From the NCBI GenBank assembly GCA_963841855.1, contig CAWJEJ010000001.1, positions 310,001-374,000 on the forward strand: a DNA stretch of 64,000 nucleotides. Reading direction: 5' to 3'. This DNA is from CAXBBB01 sp963841855. Lineage in GTDB: Bacteria; Bacteroidota; Rhodothermia; Rhodothermales; BA12. Position numbers and translations under genes: made by a program. Numbering within the stretch: the stretch's first letter is position 1; every line of letters begins with the position of its first letter. Below, one piece after another: positions 25,617 to 33,934 of the stretch. The notes beneath the pieces were generated by a model. That model was not told where the DNA came from and did not search any database. It worked only from the letters and a program-made list of their open reading frames with translations.

Positions 25617-27236
25617 CTACGAGCGCCAGTACACCCACGGAGGATTGACGATCTGCTCCTTGAACAAGCTGATTTCGTCGAGCACCGACGTGCGTCCCGC
25701 CCGCGCGCAGGCCGACGTGATCTGACGTCCATACTCGCGGTCGGAGCGGTAGTAGATCCAAAAGTGATACGATCTGAGAAGCTGCACTTTGCACACCGTT
25801 TCGAATTGGGGTCGGCTCTCAATCCACGACAAGATGTCGGCCTGAGCGTAGAGTGCGTCAAACGGGGCCCGCTCATCGCCGTACAGCACCAGGACGGACG
25901 GATCGCGCGCGTTCAGCAGGGAATCGCTCATCCCCTGCCGGGCGACCTGGGCGCTTCCCAGTCCCACAATGTCGAGGTTGGGTAGTCGGCTGTCGAACGG
26001 AATGAAGCCCGCGTCCCCTAGAACGAGGTTGGGACGTGTTTCCGAAGATAGATCGGTCGTGATGGCGTCTGCGAGCGGTTCGCTTACGTCCAACCACCTC
26101 ACGTAGTAGTTCGAAGCCGCCATCACCACGCTGGGCTGGAACCGGTATGCGTAACCCGTGAGAAGGAATATGGCGCCGACCAGTGCCAGTGCGACCGGCG
26201 CGACTTGGGGTCGCCACCTGTTGGTAGAGTCGGCTAGCAATCGGTTCAATCCATAGAAACCAATGAAGAGAGAGGGAAAGACCAGGTGAAAGAGAAAGCG
26301 GGCCGAATAATCCATCATCAAGTCGGAATGCGAATATCGGTAGCTCACGAAAACGACAAAGAACATCCAGAGCGCGAAAAGAGCTTTTCGGCCAGCAATT
26401 AGTATCGGAAGTGCAAATGCTCCCGTCAGCACCATGACCAGAAAGCGTATCGAATGGAATTGCGAAACCTCTTTTACGTAAAAGGTATTTGGCAAAAAGC
26501 TTTCGAACAGAAGATAGTGAAGGGCGAAATACGTCACCATTACTCCTCCGAAGAGAGCGCCCGACGCACATGCCCGCTTCCATCCCCACATCTGCATCCA
26601 CGCGAGATTGGGTCTCGCTCCAGTGAGCGGACTCTGCGCCGTACCAATCAGAGGAGAGATCAAATAGTAGAAGGGGACAAGCGCCGAGAACAGCCAGGCT
26701 TCGGGCCGTGTCATGAGTAACAGCGAGCCGATGAGCAGCGACTGTCGAAAGCGCAGTTCGGCCAGCGAAACCATCAGCATGCTCGTCAGCGCTACGTAGA
26801 GGAACGTCGACAGGCCGGAGAATGCGTGCACCATCGTGACTGGAAGAGCCAGCGTGAAAAGCCCGGGCCAGAACATGCTCGGCATCGCGCGTCGTATCCA
26901 CACTGCAAACCCGCCGAGAAGGAGCATGGATACGAGTTTGAAGAAGAGCACGACGTCGACCCGGAGTAGGGCGGGCACGATGGAGAGGGCGGCGTAGATC
27001 GGATTCGTGTATGCCTGCGTCGCGTCGGCCCCGCTCCGGTTGTAGTTCCACACGCCCACTTCTACCAAGTTGCGACCGTAGATCCAGGTGATGAACGCGT
27101 CGTCCACGGTAAAGCGCGCAAACGTCCAAAAGCTGACGATTGCGAGAACGGCGATTGCACACTTCAGCCAAGAGCGCACATACTCGTGCTCCAATTCTTT
27201 ACTACTCTCGATGGTGGTGGTGGTGGTGAATCGCAC
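25617..27236 (-). CDS. GT-C polyprenyl-phosphate-dependent glycosyltransferase, AftB-like
   Basis: 539 residues, about 10 membrane helices, then a ~150-residue C-terminal soluble domain. Seen: the GT-C catalytic loop after helix 1, RFTVDDAFITWIYGRN, followed by GADATQAYTNPIY, the pattern of AftB-like arabinofuranosyltransferases (DDAF...YTNP). In an operon making polyprenyl-phosphoryl-arabinose, transfer of D-arabinofuranose to a cell-envelope polysaccharide is the natural role (inference). The coding sequence is visibly poorer in G+C than its neighbours (for example 26250-26550), suggesting more recent acquisition or replacement. The start is a GTG at 27234-27236, followed by a short run of Thr codons encoded by a GGT/ACC trinucleotide repeat (27211-27228). 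Confidence 0.72.
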   Translation of the reverse strand: MRFTTTTTIESSKELEHEYVRSWLKCAIAVLAIVSFWTFARFTVDDAFITWIYGRNLVEVGVWNYNRSGADATQAYTNPIYAALSIVPALLRVDVVLFFKLVSMLLLGGFAVWIRRAMPSMFWPGLFTLALPVTMVHAFSGLSTFLYVALTSMLMVSLAELRFRQSLLIGSLLLMTRPEAWLFSALVPFYYLISPLIGTAQSPLTGARPNLAWMQMWGWKRACASGALFGGVMVTYFALHYLLFESFLPNTFYVKEVSQFHSIRFLVMVLTGAFALPILIAGRKALFALWMFFVVFVSYRYSHSDLMMDYSARFLFHLVFPSLFIGFYGLNRLLADSTNRWRPQVAPVALALVGAIFLLTGYAYRFQPSVVMAASNYYVRWLDVSEPLADAITTDLSSETRPNLVLGDAGFIPFDSRLPNLDIVGLGSAQVARQGMSDSLLNARDPSVLVLYGDERAPFDALYAQADILSWIESRPQFETVCKVQLLRSYHFWIYYRSDREYGRQITSACARAGRTSVLDEISLFKEQIVNPPWVYWRS

Positions 27237-27511
27237 GGCTTGAAAGCAGTACGTTTTCGGCTCGGCAGGCTGACGCTTTTATCTATTACTTGTCGAAGCA
27301 AGTCTGTTTACGTACATCACTGTATACCCTTCTACATGGAGCCTAACGCGACAGATTAGCAAGGGAAGAATGGACGATATGTGATCGAGAGCGTGTGATA
27401 TTTCCTCACACTCACAAGGACGATCACTCGGAAAATGGAGACGATCGGCTCTTCTGGTGTCCAATTTCTAGCCAAGACTATGCTGTCGCTGCATTGCACC
27501 GCGCACCCGGC
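27237..27511. other. AT-richer intergenic region upstream of the arabinose operon
   Basis: A 275-bp gap holding the 5' region of the GT-C gene and the 3' end of recG (both on the minus strand). It is visibly lower in G+C than the surroundings. Two small inverted repeats are present: ACTTG/CAAGT (27288-27292 with 27299-27303) and GTGTGA/TCACAC (27393-27398 with 27406-27411). They could be operator-like or terminator-like; no T-tract follows either. No coding potential is seen. Confidence 0.3.
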
Positions 27512-29608
27512 TCACCCGACACGGAGCAGACCCAGCCCTTTGCCTTTGTAGCTCGCGTTGTAGGAGCTGCGGATACCCTCGTGGTCCGGATGCTTCAGCT
27601 TGGGATCGGACTTGACCAGGGCGAATGCCGCTTCTCTGGCCTGGGCGACGAGTTCGACGTCAGTCGTCAGGTTGGCGATCTTGAGGGCGGGCATTCCGCT
27701 TTGGCGCGTGCCGAAGATGTCGCCGGCGCCACGGATTTTGAGGTCGATCTCGCTGATCTCGAAGCCGTCGTTGGTGCCCGCCATCGCCGTCAGGCGCTCG
27801 ACGGCTTCGGCCGAACGCTTGAAGCCGGTCATCAAGAAGCAGTAGCTCTGCCGGTCGCCTCGGCCGACGCGTCCGCGCAGCTGGTGGAGCTGGCTCAGGC
27901 CGAAGCGCTCGGCGTGCTCAATCACCATGATCGACGCGTTGGGCACGTCGACGCCGACCTCGATGACGGTCGTGGCGACGAGGATATCGGCCTCCTTGTC
28001 CTTGAAGCGCTGCATCGCCTCCTCTTTCTCGTACGACAGCATGCGCCCGTGAACGAGTTCGACGCGGTACGGGCGGAACAGCTCGGTCAGCTCTTGGAAG
28101 CCTGATTCGGCGTCTTTCAAGTCCAGTTTCTCGCTCTCTTCGACGAGCGGATAGACGACGTAGGCCTGCCCGCCCTCGCGCAGTTGATCCTTGACGAACG
28201 CGTAGACTTCGCCTCTGCGCTTCTCCATCCGGACGGCCGTTTCGATCGGCTTGCGGCCCTTGGGCATTTCGCGCATCAGCGACACGTCTAGGTCGCCGTA
28301 GAGCGTCATCGCCAGGCTGCGCGGGATCGGCGTGGCGGTCATCAGGAGCATGTGGGGGCGCTCGCCCTTGTCGAACATGCGCGCCCGCTGCATCACGCCG
28401 AACCGGTGCTGCTCGTCGACGACCGTCATGCCCAGCCGCCTAAACTCGACGTTGTCCTCGATCAGCGCGTGCGTGCCGACGCAGACGTGGGCCGTCCCGT
28501 CGGCCAGTTCGGCCAGGATCTCCTCGCGCAGCAGTTTGCGCTGCCCGCCGACGAGCAGGTGGACTTTGAGGCCCAGCGGTTCGAGGTAGGTGGTCAGGTT
28601 GGCATAGTGCTGCTCGGCCAGAATCTCGGTCGGCGCCATGAACGAGCCCTGAAACCCGTTGTCGACCGCCTGCAAGATGGCCGCTACGGCGACGACGGTC
28701 TTGCCACTGCCCACATCGCCCTGGACGAGCCGGTTCATCTGCCGCCCGCTCTGCGTGTCGGTCACGATGTCGCGCAGCGTCTCCTGCTGCGCGCCGGTCA
28801 GATCGAACGGCAGGATCTCGGTCAGAAACCGCTTGGTCAGCGGGCCGGGCTGGCCCAAGACGACGCCGGGCTGATCGTCGCGCACTTGGCGCGTCAGGGC
28901 GAGGAGGAGTTGGAGGTAGAACAGCTCTTCGAACTTGAGCCGGTTGCGCGCCGCTTCCAGTTCCTCGCCCGACTTGGGAAAGTGGATCGCTCGGAGGGCA
29001 ACGCGGCCATCGACCAAGCCATAGTGATCGACGACTTTGGGGCCGAACGGATCGGGCGGAAGCTCCAATCCGTGCTCTTTGAACAGGCGGTAGATGAGCT
29101 TGCGCATCGTCCGGCTCGTCAGGCCGACTTTGTCCAGCGCGGCGCCGCCGGGATAGAGCGGAATGATGCGGCCGGTGTCGAGCGCGGCGCCCTCGCTGTC
29201 GAGCTTGTCGAAATCGGGGTGGGTGAACGAGAAGCTGCTGCCGAACTTCTGGATCTTGCCGTGAAACGCGATGCGGTCGCCGGTTTTGAACTGCCGCCCG
29301 ATCCACTGCGCGCCCTGAAACCAGACGGCTTTCATCCGCGCGCCATCGCCGTCCTCGATCAGCAGCTCGAAGCGCGCCCTGCCTTTGCCGCCGACCAGGT
29401 TGCTCGTCTTAACTGTCCCGACGACTGTCGCCTCCCCGGTGTCCTCGCGCAGATCGGCGACGCGGCTGATGGTGGAACGGTCGAGGTAGCGGCGCGGATA
29501 GTGGCGCACTAGGTCCATCGCCGTCTGCAATCCCGCTTTGGCGAGCGCCTCGGCCCTGCGCGGACCGATGCCGGGCACGTCGGCGAGGGGCGTATCGAAG
29601 AAGGACAT
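27512..29608 (-). CDS. recG: ATP-dependent DNA helicase RecG
   Basis: 698 residues, the usual RecG length. RecG remodels stalled replication forks and branched DNA. Seen: the N-terminal helix-hairpin-helix-like VPGIGPRRAEALAKAG, the OB-fold wedge domain (VVGTVKTSNLVGGKGRARFE to HGKIQKFGSSFSF), Walker A GDVGSGKTVVAVAA, the DEQH box VVDEQHRFGVMQR, TATPIPRSLAMTLYGDLD, and the C-terminal QLRGRVGRGDRQSYC. The start MSFFDTPLADVPG (ATG 29606-29608) is preferred over upstream in-frame codons because homology begins there. It is divergent from the secreted protein at 29832. Confidence 0.96.
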   Translation of the reverse strand: MSFFDTPLADVPGIGPRRAEALAKAGLQTAMDLVRHYPRRYLDRSTISRVADLREDTGEATVVGTVKTSNLVGGKGRARFELLIEDGDGARMKAVWFQGAQWIGRQFKTGDRIAFHGKIQKFGSSFSFTHPDFDKLDSEGAALDTGRIIPLYPGGAALDKVGLTSRTMRKLIYRLFKEHGLELPPDPFGPKVVDHYGLVDGRVALRAIHFPKSGEELEAARNRLKFEELFYLQLLLALTRQVRDDQPGVVLGQPGPLTKRFLTEILPFDLTGAQQETLRDIVTDTQSGRQMNRLVQGDVGSGKTVVAVAAILQAVDNGFQGSFMAPTEILAEQHYANLTTYLEPLGLKVHLLVGGQRKLLREEILAELADGTAHVCVGTHALIEDNVEFRRLGMTVVDEQHRFGVMQRARMFDKGERPHMLLMTATPIPRSLAMTLYGDLDVSLMREMPKGRKPIETAVRMEKRRGEVYAFVKDQLREGGQAYVVYPLVEESEKLDLKDAESGFQELTELFRPYRVELVHGRMLSYEKEEAMQRFKDKEADILVATTVIEVGVDVPNASIMVIEHAERFGLSQLHQLRGRVGRGDRQSYCFLMTGFKRSAEAVERLTAMAGTNDGFEISEIDLKIRGAGDIFGTRQSGMPALKIANLTTDVELVAQAREAAFALVKSDPKLKHPDHEGIRSSYNASYKGKGLGLLRVG

Positions 29609-29831
29609 GGGCGAGGCAGTGGGAGAACCCAAGATAACCGGCTCGGATGACGATGGGGTGGCACACGGATCAAGACGGGAGCGAGGCTGACCAATGCGTT
29701 GGCGGCTTCCGACTCGCCTGCTCAGCAGCAAGACGCGCAGGTCAAACCGGCGCGGCTTTTACCACCCCATAACTTTCCCTTAACGTCAGGCGCGCTATTT
29801 ATCTGGGACTCCCGACTCCACCGCCAACGCC

Positions 29832-32800
29832 ATGAGTTACCGCCTCTCCCTCCTGCTCGCCTGCGCGCTGCTCTTCACTGCTCCCCTATCGGCGCAGCAG
29901 CTTTCGATCACGTTCTCGGGCCGCTACGCCACGGGCACGCTCGACGACAGCGCCGCCGAAAACGTCGCCTACCACGCCCCACGGCAGCGCGCGTTTTTCG
30001 TCAACTCGGACGCCAACACGGTCGTCGCGCTCGACTACTCCGATCCGGCCAACCCCACCCAGGCATTCACTATCGATGTGAGTCCGTACGGCGACGTGTC
30101 GGCGCTTGCGGTCAGCGCGTCGGGCTTGGTCGCCATCGCTGCTGCCAACGCCGACGAGCAGATGCCCGGCAGCCTCGTGCTCTTCGACGTGGACGGTACG
30201 TTTCGCGATCAGACGACTGTCGGCGCCGGACCGGGCATGGTGGCGTTCTCGCCCGACGGATCCCGCATTTTGGTAGCCAACGAAGGGCAGCCCAACGACG
30301 AATACACCGTCGACCCCGAAGGCAGCATCTCCATCGTCGCGGTCTCGGCGGGGGCGGGTGGACTATCGCTTGGAGCGGTTCAAACGGCCTCGTTCGCGGA
30401 CTTCAACGCGGGCGGATCGCGGGCATCGGACTTGCCGGACGGCGTGCGCATCTACGGCCCCGGCGCGAGTGTAGCACAGGACTTGGAGCCTGAGCACATC
30501 GCCCTGAACGCCGACGGCAGCAAAGCCTACGTCTCGCTCCAGGAGAACAACGCGATGGCCGTCATCGACGTGACGACGGCGAACGTCGACGCGATCTTCG
30601 CGCTCGGCTTCAAGGATCACGGCGCGATGGGCAACGGACTCGACCCGAGCGACAGGGACGACCAGATCGACATCCGCACGTTTGCGGGCCTGTTCGGAAT
30701 GTACCAGCCGGACGGCATCGCCACGTTCTCGAGCGGCGGCACGACCTACGTCGTCACGGCCAACGAGGGCGACGCGCGCGACTTCGATGACGTGCTCGAA
30801 GAGGAAGAACGCGTCAAAGATCTCACCCTCGACCCGACCGCGTTCCCCAACGCCGCCGCGCTTCAGGAGGACGAGGCACTCGGCCGCCTCGACGTGACGA
30901 CGACGCTGGGCGATGCGGACGGCGACGGCGATTACGACGCGCTCTACAGCTTCGGCGGACGCTCGTTCGCGATCTTCGACGCGGCAACCGGAGCGCTCAT
31001 CTTCGACTCGGGCGACACCATCGAACGTACAATCGCCGAACTCCTGCCCGCCGACTTCAACAGCGGAAACGACGAAAACGACGATCTGGAGGGCCGATCC
31101 GATAACAAAGGCCCCGAACCCAAAGGCGTCGCCGTCGGAGTGGTTAGTGGTACGACCTACGCCTTTGTCACGCTCGAACGCGTCGGCGGCATCATGGCGT
31201 TCGACCTGACCGATCCGACCGCGCCGACGTTTGCCGCCTACGTCAACAGCCGCGACTTCTCGGTCGACTTCGACGAGAGCAACTTCGCCGACGCGGGCGA
31301 TCTGGGACCGGGTGCCATCGCCTTCGTCCCAGCAGCCGATAGCCCGACCGGAAGCGCGATGCTCATCGTTGCCCACGAGGTCAGCGGAACGGTCGCCGGA
31401 TACGCGCTGGGCGTCACGCTCGCCACGACCGACATCGGCCAGGCGCGCGGACTGGGCGAGGGCGCGCAGGTGCAGATCGAAGGCGTCGTGACGACGAACG
31501 ACTATGGCTTCAACAACGGCCAGTTCTTCGTCCAGGACGCGACCGGAGGCGTCAACGTGTTCGCATCCGGCTCCAGCTTCGGAGCCGACACGCTCGCGCT
31601 CGGCAGGGGCGACGACTCGACGATCAAGGCAGGTGACCGCGTCCGCATCACCGGTGAAATCGACGCGTTTAACAACCAGGTCCAGGTCAGCGCGGCCCGC
31701 ATCGCCGTCCTCTCCAGCGGCAACGACCTACCCGATGCCGCCCGCGCCCTCCCGATCGGCTTCGACGCCGACAGCCCGCTCCAGGGCCAGCGCGTCGAGT
31801 TGCCGTTCGTCCGCTTGGCCGATCCCGCCGCGTGGCCGACGGACCCCATCGGCTCGAGCAGCGGCCTGACCGTCAAAGCCGTCACCCTCTCCGGCGACAC
31901 GCTCGACGTGCGCATCGACCGGGGCGAGTCGGACTTCGACGGATCGCCCGCTCCTACCGGCCTGTTTACGATCCAAGGCGTCTTGGCCCGCTTCCGCGAC
32001 ACGGCCCAACTGCTGCCGTTTTTCGAAGAGGAATTGGACGATGTAGGCGAGGGAAAGGCGCAGTTCTTCCACGGCTCGACCGACAGTGACGCCAGTTCTT
32101 TTCGTTTTCTCGTAGACGGTCAACCCCTAGCGCCCACTCTCGCGTACGGAGAGGCAACGTCGCTGCTCCTGATGCCCAGTGAGACGGCTTACAGTTTGTC
32201 GGTCGTACGAGTACTCACGAGCGAAACGACTCTGTTCACCCTGGAGGCGTCGGAAGAAGACGAATTGGGCGAAGACGGCAGCATCTTCGTCGTTGCGGGA
32301 AACCCTGGGTCGAGCCAGGACGGAGATGCCTTCGGGCTCTACGTTTCGGACCTTCCCGATGCTGAAGACCAAGTGGTGCGCGCTCATTTCTTCTTTGGAC
32401 GCGCCCGCCTAGTCGACGCCGCTGAGTTACGGCAGCTATTCCCCGAGACCACGATAGCGACGCAAAACGAAGATGGGGGAGTGATTTCTTTCGGCACGTT
32501 TACCGACTCGTTCGATCTGGAGGACCGGGCTTACACCTTTGCCATCACTGTTCCTGGAGCCACGAATACACGTGCAGAGGCTCTCAGTCTGTTTGGCGGG
32601 GATTTGGGAGTCGGAGCCGGTGGCGTGGTTACGCTAGTGTTTTCCGGTGCCACTCGTACCGACAGCGCTCCGGAGAACTTCTTCGTCGTCTCGACGGACG
32701 GTAGCGTCGCCGACCTCGCAGAAACGCCGGTCTCGACCGAAGATGACGCGTTTGACGTTCCTGACGAACTGAAGTTGTCGACGCCCACCCCGCACCCGGT

Positions 32801-33026
32801 CACCGGCACGTCCACCGTCCGGTTCGGCGTTCCTCAGGCCGGACACGCGCGACTGACGGTCTTCGATGTGCTGGGACGCGAAGTCGCCCGGCTGGTCGAC
32901 GCTCAGACGTCGGCGGGATGGCACGATGCGTCGCTGGATGGATCAGCGCTTTCGAGCGGCGTCTACCTCTACCGCCTCGAAGTCGACGAACGCAGCACGA
33001 CCGGCACGCTGACCGTCGTCCGCTGA
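29832..33026 (+). CDS. secreted choice-of-anchor I protein with OB-fold, DUF4397-like and T9SS domains
   Basis: 1064 residues. Signal peptide LLLACALLFTAPLSAQQ. About 25-530 is a choice-of-anchor I / alkaline-phosphatase-associated propeller (YHAPRQRAFFVNSD, GPGMVAFSPDGSRILVANEG, VVTANEGDARDF, SDNKGPEPKGVAVG, VAHEVSGTVAGYAL). About 540-720 looks like an OB-fold nucleic-acid/ligand domain (QVQIEGVVTTNDYGFNNGQF, KAGDRVRITGEID). About 735-880 resembles DUF4397. The last ~85 residues form a T9SS sorting domain (STVRFGVPQAGHARLTVFDV, LSSGVYLYRLEV). It is probably exported through type IX secretion and fixed on the cell surface. Such proteins are often associated with extracellular phosphatase or nuclease activity, but no catalytic motif is evident. 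It is a single-gene unit. Confidence 0.85.
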   Translation: MSYRLSLLLACALLFTAPLSAQQLSITFSGRYATGTLDDSAAENVAYHAPRQRAFFVNSDANTVVALDYSDPANPTQAFTIDVSPYGDVSALAVSASGLVAIAAANADEQMPGSLVLFDVDGTFRDQTTVGAGPGMVAFSPDGSRILVANEGQPNDEYTVDPEGSISIVAVSAGAGGLSLGAVQTASFADFNAGGSRASDLPDGVRIYGPGASVAQDLEPEHIALNADGSKAYVSLQENNAMAVIDVTTANVDAIFALGFKDHGAMGNGLDPSDRDDQIDIRTFAGLFGMYQPDGIATFSSGGTTYVVTANEGDARDFDDVLEEEERVKDLTLDPTAFPNAAALQEDEALGRLDVTTTLGDADGDGDYDALYSFGGRSFAIFDAATGALIFDSGDTIERTIAELLPADFNSGNDENDDLEGRSDNKGPEPKGVAVGVVSGTTYAFVTLERVGGIMAFDLTDPTAPTFAAYVNSRDFSVDFDESNFADAGDLGPGAIAFVPAADSPTGSAMLIVAHEVSGTVAGYALGVTLATTDIGQARGLGEGAQVQIEGVVTTNDYGFNNGQFFVQDATGGVNVFASGSSFGADTLALGRGDDSTIKAGDRVRITGEIDAFNNQVQVSAARIAVLSSGNDLPDAARALPIGFDADSPLQGQRVELPFVRLADPAAWPTDPIGSSSGLTVKAVTLSGDTLDVRIDRGESDFDGSPAPTGLFTIQGVLARFRDTAQLLPFFEEELDDVGEGKAQFFHGSTDSDASSFRFLVDGQPLAPTLAYGEATSLLLMPSETAYSLSVVRVLTSETTLFTLEASEEDELGEDGSIFVVAGNPGSSQDGDAFGLYVSDLPDAEDQVVRAHFFFGRARLVDAAELRQLFPETTIATQNEDGGVISFGTFTDSFDLEDRAYTFAITVPGATNTRAEALSLFGGDLGVGAGGVVTLVFSGATRTDSAPENFFVVSTDGSVADLAETPVSTEDDAFDVPDELKLSTPTPHPVTGTSTVRFGVPQAGHARLTVFDVLGREVARLVDAQTSAGWHDASLDGSALSSGVYLYRLEVDERSTTGTLTVVR

Positions 33027-33094
33027 CATTTAGCACGTCGCCCGGCACGCGCTCCGTCCAGCCTCGGCTCGGCGGGGCGTTTCTGCTGAGGGCG

Positions 33095-33619
33095 CTACTT
33101 GTTGGCCTCTAAGATGAACGACAGCGTCAGGCCCAGTCCGCTCTCGACCGGGTTGACGTGCGCGAACAGGTCCAATCCTACTCCGAGTTCGCGAATCGGC
33201 GTGAAGAACGCCTGGGCGCTCACGACGACGCCCCCGGTGAAGAAGCGGTCCCAGCTTCCGTCGACTCGCCGCACGCCCGAAACGAGCGCCGGGCCCGCGG
33301 CGACGGCCGTCCGGTGCCAACGCCCCACGTCCGACACGCCGACGCCGACGTGGTGAGCCACCAGCTCTCTGTGGCCGAACAGGTTGCTGTCGACGCTGCC
33401 GTGGATGCCGACCTGCACGAAGCGCTCCCGCCCGAAGTTGCCCGAGATCGCGACGGCTACTTGGTCGTCCGATGCGAGGCCAACACCAAACGTGCCCCAG
33501 CCTTCATCTTTCTCGGCCGACGCCGAGCCGAAGCGTCCGCCGGGCTGCGCCAATGCGAGGTCAGCGAACCCGCCGATCAGGAGCAGCAGGACGAAGACGC
33601 GAAAGAGAGGAAACGGCAT
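33095..33619 (-). CDS. small outer-membrane beta-barrel protein
   Basis: 174 residues beginning with a signal peptide (MPFPLFRVFVLLLLIGGFADLALAQ). The mature part alternates hydrophobic and polar residues in strands (WGTFGVGLASDDQVAVAIS, VVVSAQAFFTPIRELGVGLD) and closes with a strand (GLGLTLSFILEANK), suggesting an 8-stranded barrel. No family could be named. The ATG at 33617-33619 is chosen because the signal peptide starts there; an upstream in-frame start would add 19 non-signal residues. It converges with the preceding gene. Confidence 0.6.
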   Translation of the reverse strand: MPFPLFRVFVLLLLIGGFADLALAQPGGRFGSASAEKDEGWGTFGVGLASDDQVAVAISGNFGRERFVQVGIHGSVDSNLFGHRELVAHHVGVGVSDVGRWHRTAVAAGPALVSGVRRVDGSWDRFFTGGVVVSAQAFFTPIRELGVGLDLFAHVNPVESGLGLTLSFILEANK

Positions 33620-33691
33620 AGCGAATTCGAGTAGACCCGCGCGCAACAGAGTACCAAGAGCCAGGTTTCGGGCCACTCGCTCGCCGCACGC

Positions 33692-33829
33692 TCAGGCCAC
33701 CGCCTCAGTCCAGACGGAAACAGTCGAACTGGTGTCGTCGACCGGGCCGACAGGCGGCGGCGTGTCGCACTGGCAGGCGGGCAGCATGGCGACGAGCAAG
33801 AAGAGTGCGAGAGCGGCGATTCGTTTCAT
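33692..33829 (-). CDS. 45-residue putative lipoprotein
   Basis: A short frame starting at ATG 33829 (MKRIAALALFLLVAMLPAC, then QCDTPPP) and ending at TGA 33692-33694. The N-terminus has a Lys-Arg n-region, a hydrophobic core and a lipobox LPAC, so the mature peptide would be a lipid-anchored tail of about 27 residues rich in Pro, Thr, Ser and Asp. It lies between the small barrel protein gene (same strand, 72 bp downstream) and the divergent aldehyde dehydrogenase gene. No homologue is recognised; the signal features are the only support. Confidence 0.55.
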   Translation of the reverse strand: MKRIAALALFLLVAMLPACQCDTPPPVGPVDDTSSTVSVWTEAVA

Positions 33830-33934
33830 CAACGGGTAGGATCGGGTGTATGCCAAGATAGCCGGATCGGCGTTTGGTTATCCATCGGAAACGGCGAAGG
33901 CTGCGCCCGGTTACCCTCTTTTCTCCCACGTCTC

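Noticed and set aside
27211..27228. Trinucleotide repeat (GGT/ACC) near the start of the GT-C gene as a phase-variation switch
   Set aside because: Changes in a triplet repeat would add or remove Thr residues without shifting the frame, and the run is only five units.
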